Origin: an uncultured bacterium
GTDB taxonomy: Bacteria > Cloacimonadota > Cloacimonadia > Cloacimonadales > Cloacimonadaceae
Reading direction: 5' to 3'
Assembly: GCA_937924555.1 (NCBI GenBank)
Contig: CALDSN010000091.1
Location: 1 to 18,984 of the forward strand
DNA: 18,984 nt
The notes under the pieces were generated by a model. The model did no database searches and had not been told where the DNA came from. It saw nothing but the letters and a program-made list of their open reading frames with translations. The number at the start of each line of letters is the position of its first letter. Position 1 is the stretch's first letter. Below are positions 1 to 6,652 of this stretch, piece by piece. The position numbers and the translations under genes were made by a program.

Positions 1-48
1 CGACCACCGAGATCTACACTCTTTCCCTACACGACGCTCTTCCGATCT
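1..48. other. Illumina TruSeq/P5 adapter remnant (not genomic)
   Basis: The first 48 bases match the 3' 48 nt of the standard Illumina TruSeq universal (P5) adapter, from CGACCACCGAGATC through to the closing CGCTCTTCCGATCT. I recognise this from memory of the published oligo. The match ends exactly where the adapter ends, so genomic sequence begins at 49. This marks a contig end with untrimmed adapter, and the bases should be masked before submission or repeat analysis. Confidence 0.98.
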
Positions 49-49
49 C

Positions 50-1582
50 TTGTGTGCAAGCGTTATAGGGCTGCGTGCAACAAATCCATCGGTAAATGTA
101 TCCTTGCTGGATACCGAGACAGTTCCATATCCTTTCAATTATGTTTCCACTCTCGCAAATGGGGATTTGCAGTTCTACACACTTGATGAGCTATCGGGAG
201 CTATCTCCGTCTCCGGCTTCCGGTTTAACAGAGAATCAAGCATTCTTTCCGCACCGGGGCAGATCGCCTATTTTCCTGCAGATGCGGGTATCTATTCTTT
301 GGTAACCTACATAGAACGCTTTGGGAAGAATTATCTCATCTATAGCTATGAGATAGGCAGTGTTCTGCAGGGCATTGCGATACTAAAGCTTAGCGGCAAC
401 AATGCCGAGTTCCGGTTGATAAACGATTTACCTTTTGACACCTTCTTTTCTCCCCTATTCTCTTTGGAAATAGTCGCCGAGAATTCATTGGTGCTGGCAT
501 TGGCAGATAGCCTTGTCTATCGAGATTTTGAGAGCGGGAGCAATAGAACCCTGCTTAGCGGAGAGCAATATCAGTGTGCTCCACTGCAGTATAAGAGGGT
601 TTACACCACTCCAGAGGGGCATTTCTTCTATATCAAGGATACTCAGGGTGGTGCAGACTATGTACCGGAAGTATGGATGGTGTTTGATGCACAGGGCAAT
701 TATCTATTTACTAAATCGATAGCTGATTCATCCGTTAAGAATTGTGCTGTGGGAACCACTTTCACAGATGGATTCCAAACCGGCAGCAATAGGTTCTATA
801 TCAGTAACCCACTTCTTATCTACGAGGATGGCTGGCTGGAATGCAGCTTCCCAAGTCCGGATTCCTTAAGTTTATTTTCCTTCCGTGCTCCAAACACTAT
901 GGGAGAATATTACTCTGAATTTCTGGGATTTGGCAGCGACCGGGTGTTAGCTTCAAGTTACATTGATGTTTATGAACCATCGCTCAGGATGATAACCCTT
1001 CTCAACAGCCCCATTGCAGAAAGCATACCCGTTGGTGATATGATTTATACGGGTGAGGATTATGTTTCACTTTGCAGTATTAACGATAACTTGCTAACCC
1101 TCTGCCGCAGAACACAGAACAATATAGAGATTAGGGTTCTCTGGACTTTGGACTATCCTGCCGATCATAGTTTCAGCTTTCCGGCTCTCCCTCTAAGCGA
1201 ACCCGCATGGTGTATAACCCGTGCACAGGGGAATGTGCTATACTCCATCAACAACAATGCGTTACAGGTTTATGCCGTGGAAACTTCAGTAGCCAGTACT
1301 GACCCGATAGCAGTGCCGGTGGTAAACCATCTTACGGCATACCCAAACCCCGTTAGGCAAAGCCACGGAGTAAGCATTGCTTCTTCTGCCAAGCATGCCT
1401 TCCCGCTGGAAGTCTATAACATCAAAGGGCAACTTGTGAGAAGGCTTACCACAGATAATGAAGGCAAAGCAAGCTGGGATCTGCGTGATGATGATGGGAC
1501 TAAACTCGGAGCTGGGCTATATATCGCAAAGCCCGCAAATGAACAAGGCGTGGCACCAATAAAGATTGTTGTTGTCCGGTAG
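50..1582 (+). CDS. Secreted protein with type IX (Por) secretion C-terminal sorting domain, 5'-truncated
   Basis: This is the last 510 codons of a larger gene. The frame stays open to the adapter junction, so the TTG at 50 is only the first codon present and not a credible start; the N-terminus and any signal peptide are missing. Roughly residues 1-425 are aromatic- and Ser/Asn-rich beta-type sequence without a motif I can name, possibly a propeller or other repetitive beta fold. The last 80 residues look like a FlgD-Ig/T9SS type A sorting domain: an AYPNPV motif, then LEVYNIKGQLVRRL, then WDLRDDDG and LGAGLYI, ending in a basic residue. Such domains direct export across the outer membrane and are then removed. 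The gene ends with TAG; no clear terminator follows. The sorting-domain call is solid, the substrate or function is unknown. Confidence 0.85.
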   Translation: MCASVIGLRATNPSVNVSLLDTETVPYPFNYVSTLANGDLQFYTLDELSGAISVSGFRFNRESSILSAPGQIAYFPADAGIYSLVTYIERFGKNYLIYSYEIGSVLQGIAILKLSGNNAEFRLINDLPFDTFFSPLFSLEIVAENSLVLALADSLVYRDFESGSNRTLLSGEQYQCAPLQYKRVYTTPEGHFFYIKDTQGGADYVPEVWMVFDAQGNYLFTKSIADSSVKNCAVGTTFTDGFQTGSNRFYISNPLLIYEDGWLECSFPSPDSLSLFSFRAPNTMGEYYSEFLGFGSDRVLASSYIDVYEPSLRMITLLNSPIAESIPVGDMIYTGEDYVSLCSINDNLLTLCRRTQNNIEIRVLWTLDYPADHSFSFPALPLSEPAWCITRAQGNVLYSINNNALQVYAVETSVASTDPIAVPVVNHLTAYPNPVRQSHGVSIASSAKHAFPLEVYNIKGQLVRRLTTDNEGKASWDLRDDDGTKLGAGLYIAKPANEQGVAPIKIVVVR

Positions 1583-1751
1583 GTAGTTTATGCATAACCA
1601 TATGTATTACAATCCGATATCTATCGGAAGAAACTCTTCCCAATAACCAAGCATCCAAGCTTAAGAAGCAAATCACACCCCAAGCAAACTCTGTTAAATG
1701 ACATCCAAGCCAAACGCATGTATTCATTACGCTAACTGCCTACCGCTTGGC

Positions 1752-1822
1752 ATCATTGCATGATCATTACCTAATCATTACCTATGAAACAGGCAATGAT
1801 TAGGTAATGATTAGCTAATGAT
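1752..1822. repeat. 71-bp palindromic 11-mer element, copy 1
   Basis: The element reads as six 11-bp units around a 5-bp centre. The three left units are ATCATTGCATG (1752-1762) followed by ATCATTACCTA twice (1763-1773, 1774-1784). TGAAA (1785-1789) is the centre. The three right units are inverted: CAGGCAATGAT, TAGGTAATGAT and TAGCTAATGAT (1790-1822). The middle left and middle right units are exact reverse complements. A second copy with the same architecture lies at 18298-18368. The 11-bp spacing is about one helical turn, so it could be a phased protein-binding array, or a REP-like dispersed palindrome that folds as hairpin. CTTGGC at 1746-1751 directly precedes it, as CTTGGT precedes copy 2. 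Confidence 0.85.
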
Positions 1823-1938
1823 AGTTGGTGTGGAGCAAAAAAAACAACGGGAGTCTCATGGTCAGTTTTGGGGTAAGTAACTATTTTTCCTTGACTGAAA
1901 CAAGCCTTTTGGGCGAGCTGTAAAATCAGATATGTGTC

Positions 1939-1944
1939 AAAGGA
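1939..1944 (+). promoter_or_regulatory. Ribosome binding site deciding the first operon start
   Basis: AAAGGA lies 8 nt before the ATG at 1953. The alternative in-frame ATG at 1932 has no purine-rich site in front of it, and the protein from 1953 begins MTLREIVALLDAEVLG, like other DRTGG proteins. I therefore place the start at 1953. Confidence 0.6.
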
Positions 1945-1952
1945 TACAACAG

Positions 1953-2300
1953 ATGACTTTACGCGAAATAGTAGCCCTATTGGATGCAGAAGTTCTTGGT
2001 GCAGAGGTAGATCTGGATCGCCAGGTGCCTTGTGCTTTTGCTTCGGACTTAATCTCGGACATCCTGATGTGCACCAAGGAGCCTACCTTGTTGCTAACGG
2101 GATTGACCAACAACCAGGTGGTTCGTTTATCGGATATGATAGATCTGATAGCGATTGTGTTTGTGCGCGGTAAGCGTCCCTTGCAGGACGTTATCGAGAT
2201 GGCAGAAGAGCGGGGATTGCCAATTATTGCCAGTAAAATGACCCTATACCGTTGCAGCGGTATTCTTTATAACGCAGGCTTGCGTAGCTGTAAAATCTAA
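1953..2300 (+). CDS. DRTGG-domain protein, first copy
   Basis: A small soluble protein of 115 residues (122 if it begins at the ATG at 1932). The whole length resembles a single DRTGG domain, the fold also seen in the N-terminal region of HPr kinase-like and phosphotransacetylase-associated proteins. It has an LREIVALLDAEVLG start, a hydrophobic strand IDLIAIVFVRGK, then ERGLPIIASKMTLYRCSGILYNAGL. The ending LPIIASKMTLYRCSGILY parallels IALVSSPLATYDLAGILY in the second DRTGG gene at 4089, so the two are paralogues. No enzymatic motif is visible. It is the first gene of the hydrogenase run, and the next ATG follows its stop after one base. From memory such proteins recur beside [FeFe] hydrogenases of Firmicutes, which suggests a ligand-sensing or regulatory role, but this is inference. 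Confidence 0.75.
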   Translation: MTLREIVALLDAEVLGAEVDLDRQVPCAFASDLISDILMCTKEPTLLLTGLTNNQVVRLSDMIDLIAIVFVRGKRPLQDVIEMAEERGLPIIASKMTLYRCSGILYNAGLRSCKI

Positions 2301-2301
2301 C

Positions 2302-2793
2302 ATGGCAGATTACTGGAATATTGCTCCCGGAATGGAGAGTGCGCTTAAAGAGTGCTTTACGCGCGATGTGGAAGCGGATGTGACGCTGGAATTCAGCATC
2401 CCGGAAAAGGATTTTAACAATGCGGGCAAAGGCAGCTCCGAGGTTAAGAACCTGCTAAAGCGTTTGGGGGTGGATTCGGAGGTGCTTAGGCGCATCGCCG
2501 TTGCCTCCTATGAAGCGGAGATAAACGTGGCGGCGCACTCCATAGGCGGAAAAATGACCAGCCTGATATATGACGACCGCATTCACATTAAGTTCGAAGA
2601 TAAGGGTCCCGGCATTGCCGATATCAAACAAGCTATGGTTCCGGGTTTCTCCACCGCAGATGATTTGGTGCGGGAATTTGGTTTCGGAGCAGGTTTGGGC
2701 TTGCCCAATATAGAAAAGAACAGTGACGCCCTGCATATTTCCTCGGAAGCGGGACACCCCACCTTGGTTGAGTTTTTAATATTCTTCACATAG
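2302..2793 (+). CDS. Stand-alone HATPase (anti-sigma-factor/RsbW-like kinase)
   Basis: A 163-residue protein with a GHKL-type ATP-binding domain. The N-box is YEAEINVAAHS (residues 70-80, with Glu73 and Asn75), the G1 box is EDKGPGI (99-105) and the G2 box is GAGLGLPNI (129-137). There is no histidine phosphoacceptor (DHp) domain, no membrane segment and no receiver, so it resembles anti-sigma regulatory factor/serine kinases rather than a complete sensor kinase. A partner to phosphorylate or bind is not obvious; no STAS protein or sigma factor is in the window. It begins one base after the DRTGG gene and lacks a good ribosome binding site, so translational coupling is likely. Its stop is 3 nt from the next start. 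The ATPase fold is certain; the role in controlling hydrogenase synthesis or activity is inferred from position. Confidence 0.85.
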   Translation: MADYWNIAPGMESALKECFTRDVEADVTLEFSIPEKDFNNAGKGSSEVKNLLKRLGVDSEVLRRIAVASYEAEINVAAHSIGGKMTSLIYDDRIHIKFEDKGPGIADIKQAMVPGFSTADDLVREFGFGAGLGLPNIEKNSDALHISSEAGHPTLVEFLIFFT

Positions 2794-2796
2794 ATT

Positions 2797-4071
2797 ATGA
2801 GCGATGTAACTTACTTTCACGCGATACAGATTTTGCAGGATAACTGCACCGGGTGCACTGCCTGTGTGCGGGTTTGCCCCACCGAGGCAATCCGCGTGCG
2901 GGATAGAAAGGCTTCCATAGACCCCAATCGTTGCATAGATTGTGGTAACTGCGTAACAGCCTGCCAGTTCCATGCCATTATTCCCAGCAGTGACCCCTTG
3001 GACATCATCCACAAGTTCAAGTATAAAGTAGCCATCATCTCTTCTTCCTTCTTTGGGCAATTCACCGAAGATATCAGCTATGCTGCAGCCAAGCAGGCAA
3101 TTCTGGAGCTTGGTTTCGATGAGGTGGCGGAAGAGGCAATGGTTACCGGTTTTATGATTGGTATGATACGGGATTACATCCGTGCCAACCGCGAAAAGCG
3201 TCCCATCCTGAGCAGCAATTGCCCGGCGGTGGTGCGAATGATACAGGTAAAATTCCCCGCCTTGCTGCCCAATCTGTTCCATCAGGAGGCTCCGATGAGC
3301 ATTCTAACCCGCTATCTGCGGGAAAAGATTTCCGAGCAGCAAGAACTATCCGATAGGGAGATAGGGATATTCCTAATAGTTCCCTGCGTGGCGCACGTAA
3401 CTGCGGTGCATCAGCCGGAGGGGGCATATAAGCATCTGCAGGATGGAGCTTTCTCCACCGGGATGATATATGGCAAGGTGCGGGAGATTATCAAGCGGGT
3501 GCAGAATAACCCCAAAGAGATCGACACCTATCCCCAGGGGCTAACCTGGGCGCTCTCCGGGGTGCAGGCGGAGCTGGTGGATTGCGAAGATATCCGTGCC
3601 CTGTCCGTAAACGGCGTGGAGAATGTGATGGATATCCTTTCCAGGGTGGAAGATCACTATCTTGACCAATATGATTACGTCGTGCTGCGAAGCTGCACCA
3701 ATGGCTGTGTGGGCGGATGCCTGAATGTGGAAAACCCATTTGTTGCCATGAGCCGCATCAAGAAAATGATAAAAGAGGGCGAAAGCAAGGACATCAATGT
3801 GGATGATTTGGCAGAGCTGTATCACGAAGGCGAATTTGCCGTTGTACCCCTGGCTCCCAGACCAATCATGGAGCTGGATAAGGACATCAAGAACGCCATA
3901 AAGAAGATGAAGCAGATAAACGAGTTTCTCACTATGCTGCCGGGTTTGAATTGCAGTGCCTGCGGCAGCCCAACCTGCTATGCCTTGGCGGAGGATATCG
4001 TGCTTGGCAAGGCAACAATAGATGATTGCGTGGTGCTGCTGAAACGCCACAGCAAAGAAGATGAAGATTAA
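2797..4071 (+). CDS. [FeFe]-hydrogenase-like H-cluster protein, putative sensory type
   Basis: A 424-residue iron-sulfur protein. Two [4Fe-4S] ferredoxin motifs lie at Cys17/20/23/27 and Cys46/49/52/56. A hydrogenase large-subunit C-terminal-type domain follows (about 70-350). A CxxCG-x3-TC FeS domain (Cys386, 389, 394 and 411; PF04060 type) closes it. The H-cluster motifs are degenerate. L1 is SSNCPAV (Asn141-Cys142) instead of TSCCPxW, so the proton-relay cysteine is lost and the ligand cysteine kept. L2 is VPCVAHVTAV (Cys197) in place of MPCxxKxxE. L3 is SCTNGCVGGC (Cys300, Cys304 plus an extra Cys308). All four candidate cluster ligands therefore remain while the second-sphere residues do not, as in sensory (HydS, group C/D-like) proteins. 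Unlike classical HydS it has no PAS domain. It is probably a H2/redox sensor or electron-transfer partner of the neighbouring HATPase; this is inference. Confidence 0.85.
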   Translation: MSDVTYFHAIQILQDNCTGCTACVRVCPTEAIRVRDRKASIDPNRCIDCGNCVTACQFHAIIPSSDPLDIIHKFKYKVAIISSSFFGQFTEDISYAAAKQAILELGFDEVAEEAMVTGFMIGMIRDYIRANREKRPILSSNCPAVVRMIQVKFPALLPNLFHQEAPMSILTRYLREKISEQQELSDREIGIFLIVPCVAHVTAVHQPEGAYKHLQDGAFSTGMIYGKVREIIKRVQNNPKEIDTYPQGLTWALSGVQAELVDCEDIRALSVNGVENVMDILSRVEDHYLDQYDYVVLRSCTNGCVGGCLNVENPFVAMSRIKKMIKEGESKDINVDDLAELYHEGEFAVVPLAPRPIMELDKDIKNAIKKMKQINEFLTMLPGLNCSACGSPTCYALAEDIVLGKATIDDCVVLLKRHSKEDED

Positions 4072-4076
4072 AGAAC

Positions 4077-4081
4077 AAGGA
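4077..4081 (+). promoter_or_regulatory. Ribosome binding site choosing ATG 4089 over GTG 4086
   Basis: AAGGA sits 7 nt before the ATG at 4089, against 4 nt before the adjacent in-frame GTG at 4086. Spacing and codon both favour the ATG. Confidence 0.6.
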
Positions 4082-4088
4082 TAGAGTG

Positions 4089-4430
4089 ATGATTAAACTA
4101 ACCGACTATATGAAAGCCATATCCGGAGTGAACTACACTCCTGCGCTGGATTTGGGTTCCATCGAACTGGATGGGGCTTATGTGTGCGATATGCTAAGCG
4201 ATGTGATGGGTGCAGCCAAGCCCAAGCAGGCATGGATAACCATCATGAAACACCTCAATGTTATCGCTGTGGCTTCCATGACAGGAATCCCGGTGATAGT
4301 TTTATCCAAAGGTAATGTGCCGGAAGCCGGTGTGGTGGACAAAGCCACCGAAGAAGGCATTGCCCTAGTTTCCAGTCCCTTGGCAACATATGATTTGGCA
4401 GGGATATTGTATCAGATGTTGAAGGGTTAA
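4089..4430 (+). CDS. DRTGG-domain protein, second copy
   Basis: A 113-residue soluble protein made of one DRTGG-type domain: LGSIELDGAYVCDMLSDVM, then a strand-rich core with LNVIAVASMTGIPVIVLSKG, then EEGIALVSSPLATYDLAGILY. It is more typical of the family than the first copy at 1953, with which it shares the C-terminal pattern. No catalytic residues are recognisable. It lies between the H-cluster protein and the PHP phosphoesterase, 17 and 13 nt away. Two paralogues within 2.2 kb suggest either a heterodimer or two different ligand sensors, which the sequence cannot decide. Confidence 0.78.
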   Translation: MIKLTDYMKAISGVNYTPALDLGSIELDGAYVCDMLSDVMGAAKPKQAWITIMKHLNVIAVASMTGIPVIVLSKGNVPEAGVVDKATEEGIALVSSPLATYDLAGILYQMLKG

Positions 4431-4443
4431 AACGCCAAGCCTG

Positions 4444-5181
4444 ATGCGTTGGTTCCGGGCGGATTTGCACATACACTCCGTTCTCAGCCCGTGTGGGGGT
4501 TTGGAAATGGCACCCCACGCCCTTATGGAGCGCATTAAAGAATGCAAGATAGATTGGATTGCTATAACCGATCATAACAGCATGGCAAATTGTCCCGCCT
4601 ATGAAGCAGCAGCCCGCAGAGCCGGGCTTTATTTCAGTTGGGGAGTGGAGATCCAGACCTCTGAAGAGATACATATATTGGCATATTTTGACAATCCTGC
4701 CAAGGCACAAGCTTTTGATACCCTGCTATATAGCAGTTTGCTCCCTCTGACCAATGATCCTGATTATTTTGGGGATCAAGTTGTTATTGACGAAAATGAG
4801 AACATTTTAAGAGTGGAACAACGTGCCCTGATTAACTCATCGCTTTGGGATTTGTCTCAAACTGTGGAAATGATTAGGGATTACGACGGTTTTGCGGTTC
4901 CCGCGCATATCGATGCAAGCGTGAATAGCATAATCAGTCAGTTGGGCTTTATGCCTGATGAACCAAGCTTCGAGCTTTTTGGTATAACTGCCGGCTTGGA
5001 TGCATCAGAGTGGACAGCCCGGCAAGGATATTTTTCTCAGCGCAAGCTGTGCCGTGCATCCGATGCGCACTATCTGGCGGATGTAGGCTCCGGATATTGC
5101 GAACTGTATCTTACACAGCCATCTGTGGCAGAGCTGCAAAAGGCGGCTTTGGGCTTGGATGGCAGGCTTATAAAGAATTAG
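4444..5181 (+). CDS. PHP-domain metal-dependent phosphoesterase
   Basis: A 245-residue protein that is one PHP domain, related to the DNA polymerase III alpha/HisK/YciV phosphoesterase group. Metal-site motifs are present in order: ADLHIHS (His9, His11), ITDHNSM (Asp43, His44), GVEIQTSEEIHIL (Glu69, His77), PAHIDAS (His155) and ASDAHYL (Asp207, His209). An intact trinuclear-type site argues for real hydrolysis of a phosphoester, for example a nucleotide or signal molecule, but the substrate cannot be read from sequence. No good Shine-Dalgarno precedes the ATG, which is 13 nt after the preceding stop; the start is supported because ADLHIHS is normally this close to the N-terminus. It closes the regulatory half of the operon. 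A possible job is turnover of a ligand read by the DRTGG proteins; this is speculation. Confidence 0.85.
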   Translation: MRWFRADLHIHSVLSPCGGLEMAPHALMERIKECKIDWIAITDHNSMANCPAYEAAARRAGLYFSWGVEIQTSEEIHILAYFDNPAKAQAFDTLLYSSLLPLTNDPDYFGDQVVIDENENILRVEQRALINSSLWDLSQTVEMIRDYDGFAVPAHIDASVNSIISQLGFMPDEPSFELFGITAGLDASEWTARQGYFSQRKLCRASDAHYLADVGSGYCELYLTQPSVAELQKAALGLDGRLIKN

Positions 5182-5208
5182 AAAAATATAGAAATACAAG
5201 GAGGAGTT

Positions 5209-5691
5209 ATGGCTCCCGAGACAAGTTTGAACAACCAGCTTTATGCCCGCTTGAAAGAAGTGATTGCTGAAAAGAAAGAACTTCGCAACCCCCTTATCGA
5301 AATCCTGCGTATTGCCCAAGAACTCTTTGGCTATCTTCCCATCGAAGTGCAGGAATTTGTGGCAAACGAAATGAACATCCCCGCCAGCAAGGTTTATGGA
5401 GTGGTAACTTTTTACAACTTCTTCTCCATGAAGCCCCGTGGGAAATATACCCTTAATATCTGCACCGGAACAGCTTGCTACGTTAAAGGCGCACCCCGCC
5501 TGATCCAGATGATTAGTGATAAACTGGGAGTTGGCATGGGCGAAACCACCGAGGACAGACTGTTTACCATCAGCGCAGTACGCTGTGTGGGTGCATGCTC
5601 TCTGGCACCGGTTTTCGTGATTGGCGAAGACACCTACGGTCGGGTGGAAAACAAAGACAAAATAGGCGAGATATTAGCCCGTTATAAATAA
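5209..5691 (+). CDS. NuoE/HndA-like [2Fe-2S] subunit 1 of the bifurcating hydrogenase
   Basis: A 160-residue thioredoxin-fold [2Fe-2S] protein of the NuoE (complex I 24-kDa), HydC and HndA family. The N-terminal half is the usual helical part (LIEILRIAQELFGYLP, then VYGVVTFYNFF). The C-terminal half holds the cluster ligands Cys85, Cys90 (CTGTAC) and Cys126, Cys130 (CVGAC). Length is normal for the family. A strong site, AAGGAGG at 5198-5204, precedes the ATG and is the best ribosome binding site of the operon so far, marking the change from the regulatory to the structural genes. In HydABC-type enzymes this subunit docks on the NuoF-like flavoprotein and passes electrons from NAD(P)H-linked flavin. 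A second NuoE-like gene lies at 8519, so which NuoF it pairs with is open. Confidence 0.93.
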   Translation: MAPETSLNNQLYARLKEVIAEKKELRNPLIEILRIAQELFGYLPIEVQEFVANEMNIPASKVYGVVTFYNFFSMKPRGKYTLNICTGTACYVKGAPRLIQMISDKLGVGMGETTEDRLFTISAVRCVGACSLAPVFVIGEDTYGRVENKDKIGEILARYK

Positions 5692-5699
5692 GGAAACAC

Positions 5700-6269
5700 A
5701 TGCAAGATATATCGTTGCACCTGCTGGATATAATAGAGAATTCCGTTCGTGCCCAGGCAAAGAACATCAAGGTTCGCGTTGTCCGCAATGTGCATTTGAA
5801 CCGCTTGCGGATAATCGTGGAAGATGATGGAGTGGGGATGGATTCTCACACCATCGAGATGGCACAGAACCCCTTTTACACCTCCAAAGAGGAGCGTGAA
5901 AAGAAAGTTGGGCTGGGGATTCCCCTGTTTAAACAGAATGCCGAGCTGAGCGATGGATGCTTCAAGATGGCAAGCGAACCGGGTTTTGGCACTGTGCTGA
6001 CCGTGGATTTTAAGCTTGATCATATAGACAGAATGCCTCTGGGAAACCTGAAGGACACTCTTTTGGGAGCCATAATCGGTCACCCGGAAGTGGATTTTAA
6101 TATTAACCTCACCACCAAAGAAAAGGGAGTGGAGCAAAGCTTTCACTTCGATACAGCCGCCATTAAAGAAGAACTTGGCGGCATCCCTTTAACCTATCCT
6201 GATGTGATAGAATACATTGACCAATCGTTATTTGAAGGAATACAAAATACAAACATGGAGGATGTCTGA
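5700..6269 (+). CDS. Second stand-alone HATPase, within the hydrogenase structural genes
   Basis: A 189-residue GHKL ATP-binding protein. The N-box is HLLDIIENSVRAQA (7-20, with Glu13 and Asn14), G1 is EDDGVGM (41-47), an FYTSKEER segment follows (59-66), then G2 VGLGIPLFK (70-78) and G3 PGFGT (94-98). The last 90 residues form a separate alpha/beta region with no motif I recognise. It has no phosphoacceptor histidine domain, so it is an orphan ATPase or kinase. It differs from the HATPase at 2302 in its N-box and its extended C-terminus. From memory, HATPase genes between a nuoE-like and an hndB-like gene occur in clostridial hydrogenase operons. Its TGA overlaps the next ATG by one base, implying coupled translation with the HndB-like subunit. 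Function is unproven. Confidence 0.85.
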   Translation: MQDISLHLLDIIENSVRAQAKNIKVRVVRNVHLNRLRIIVEDDGVGMDSHTIEMAQNPFYTSKEEREKKVGLGIPLFKQNAELSDGCFKMASEPGFGTVLTVDFKLDHIDRMPLGNLKDTLLGAIIGHPEVDFNINLTTKEKGVEQSFHFDTAAIKEELGGIPLTYPDVIEYIDQSLFEGIQNTNMEDV

Positions 6270-6634
6270 TGAAAACACTCGCAGACCTTAAGAAAATCCG
6301 TGAAAAAGCTCAGGAAGAAATGAAACTTCGTGGCGGTAACACCCGAATTAAAATCGTTGTTGGGATGGGAACATCCGGCATCGCAATGGGTGCCCGTGAA
6401 GTCATGAAGACTTTCCTGGAAGAAATTGCAAACCGCAACCTGACCGATGTTTTGGTTACTCAAACAGGAGAGAAAGGACTTTCCTCGATGGAGCCGGTGG
6501 TTGACCTCATTGAAGAAGGCAAACCCAAAGTGACCTATGGCAACATGACCCCCGAAAAGGTTAAAAAAGTAGTTGTTGAGCACATCGTTAATGGCAGAAC
6601 CGTCTCCGATTATGTTGTCGCAACCGGCAATTAA
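6269..6634 (+). CDS. HndB-like thioredoxin-fold subunit lacking all cluster cysteines
   Basis: A 121-residue protein with the organisation of HndB of HndABCD hydrogenases and of the N-terminal domain of HydB/NuoF-like proteins: an N-terminal helix, then IKIVVGMGTSGIAMGAREVM, a VTQTG turn, and the ending VVVEHIVNGRTVSDYV. Normally the cluster ligands sit in a TCGIAAGA-type loop and in TGC-x3-C. Here the loop reads GTSGIAMGA (Ser36) and the turn TGEKGLSS (Glu68, Ser72), and there is no cysteine anywhere in the protein. It therefore cannot hold the usual [2Fe-2S] cluster and is probably a structural or docking subunit. The start overlaps the preceding stop (TGATG). Family assignment is firm; the HndB annotations that imply electron transfer should not be copied onto it. 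Confidence 0.85.
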   Translation: MKTLADLKKIREKAQEEMKLRGGNTRIKIVVGMGTSGIAMGAREVMKTFLEEIANRNLTDVLVTQTGEKGLSSMEPVVDLIEEGKPKVTYGNMTPEKVKKVVVEHIVNGRTVSDYVVATGN

Positions 6635-6652
6635 TGGAGGAGGAATCTAAGG

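Larger units (their letters stand above)
1583..1952. other. Gene-free region upstream of the hydrogenase operon
   Basis: No convincing gene lies in these 370 bases; the one minus-strand frame that enters it is a shadow of the preceding gene. The region holds two small hairpins (TCCGAT/ATCGGA at 1613-1628 and GGAAGA/TCTTCC at 1626-1640, which overlap and exclude each other), the 71-bp palindromic element at 1752-1822, an A8 run near 1838-1845 and a possible promoter for the operon downstream. TTGACT at 1891-1896 resembles a -35 box and TAAAAT at 1921-1926 a -10 box, but the 24-nt spacing is too long for a normal sigma-70 promoter. I see no Rex-type TTGTGAA-N4-TTCACAA palindrome. Confidence 0.6.

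Noticed and set aside
50..52. TTG as start codon of the first gene
   Set aside because: The reading frame is open up to the adapter junction and no ribosome binding site can precede it. It is the broken edge of a longer gene.
1613..1640. Small hairpins after the first gene as a terminator
   Set aside because: The stems are 6 bp, mutually exclusive and have no T-run.
1752..1822. CRISPR array
   Set aside because: The 11-bp units are contiguous with no spacers, half are inverted, and no cas gene is near.
1932..1934. Upstream ATG as start of the first DRTGG gene
   Set aside because: No ribosome binding site precedes it, whereas AAAGGA sits correctly before the ATG at 1953. It is kept only as an alternative.
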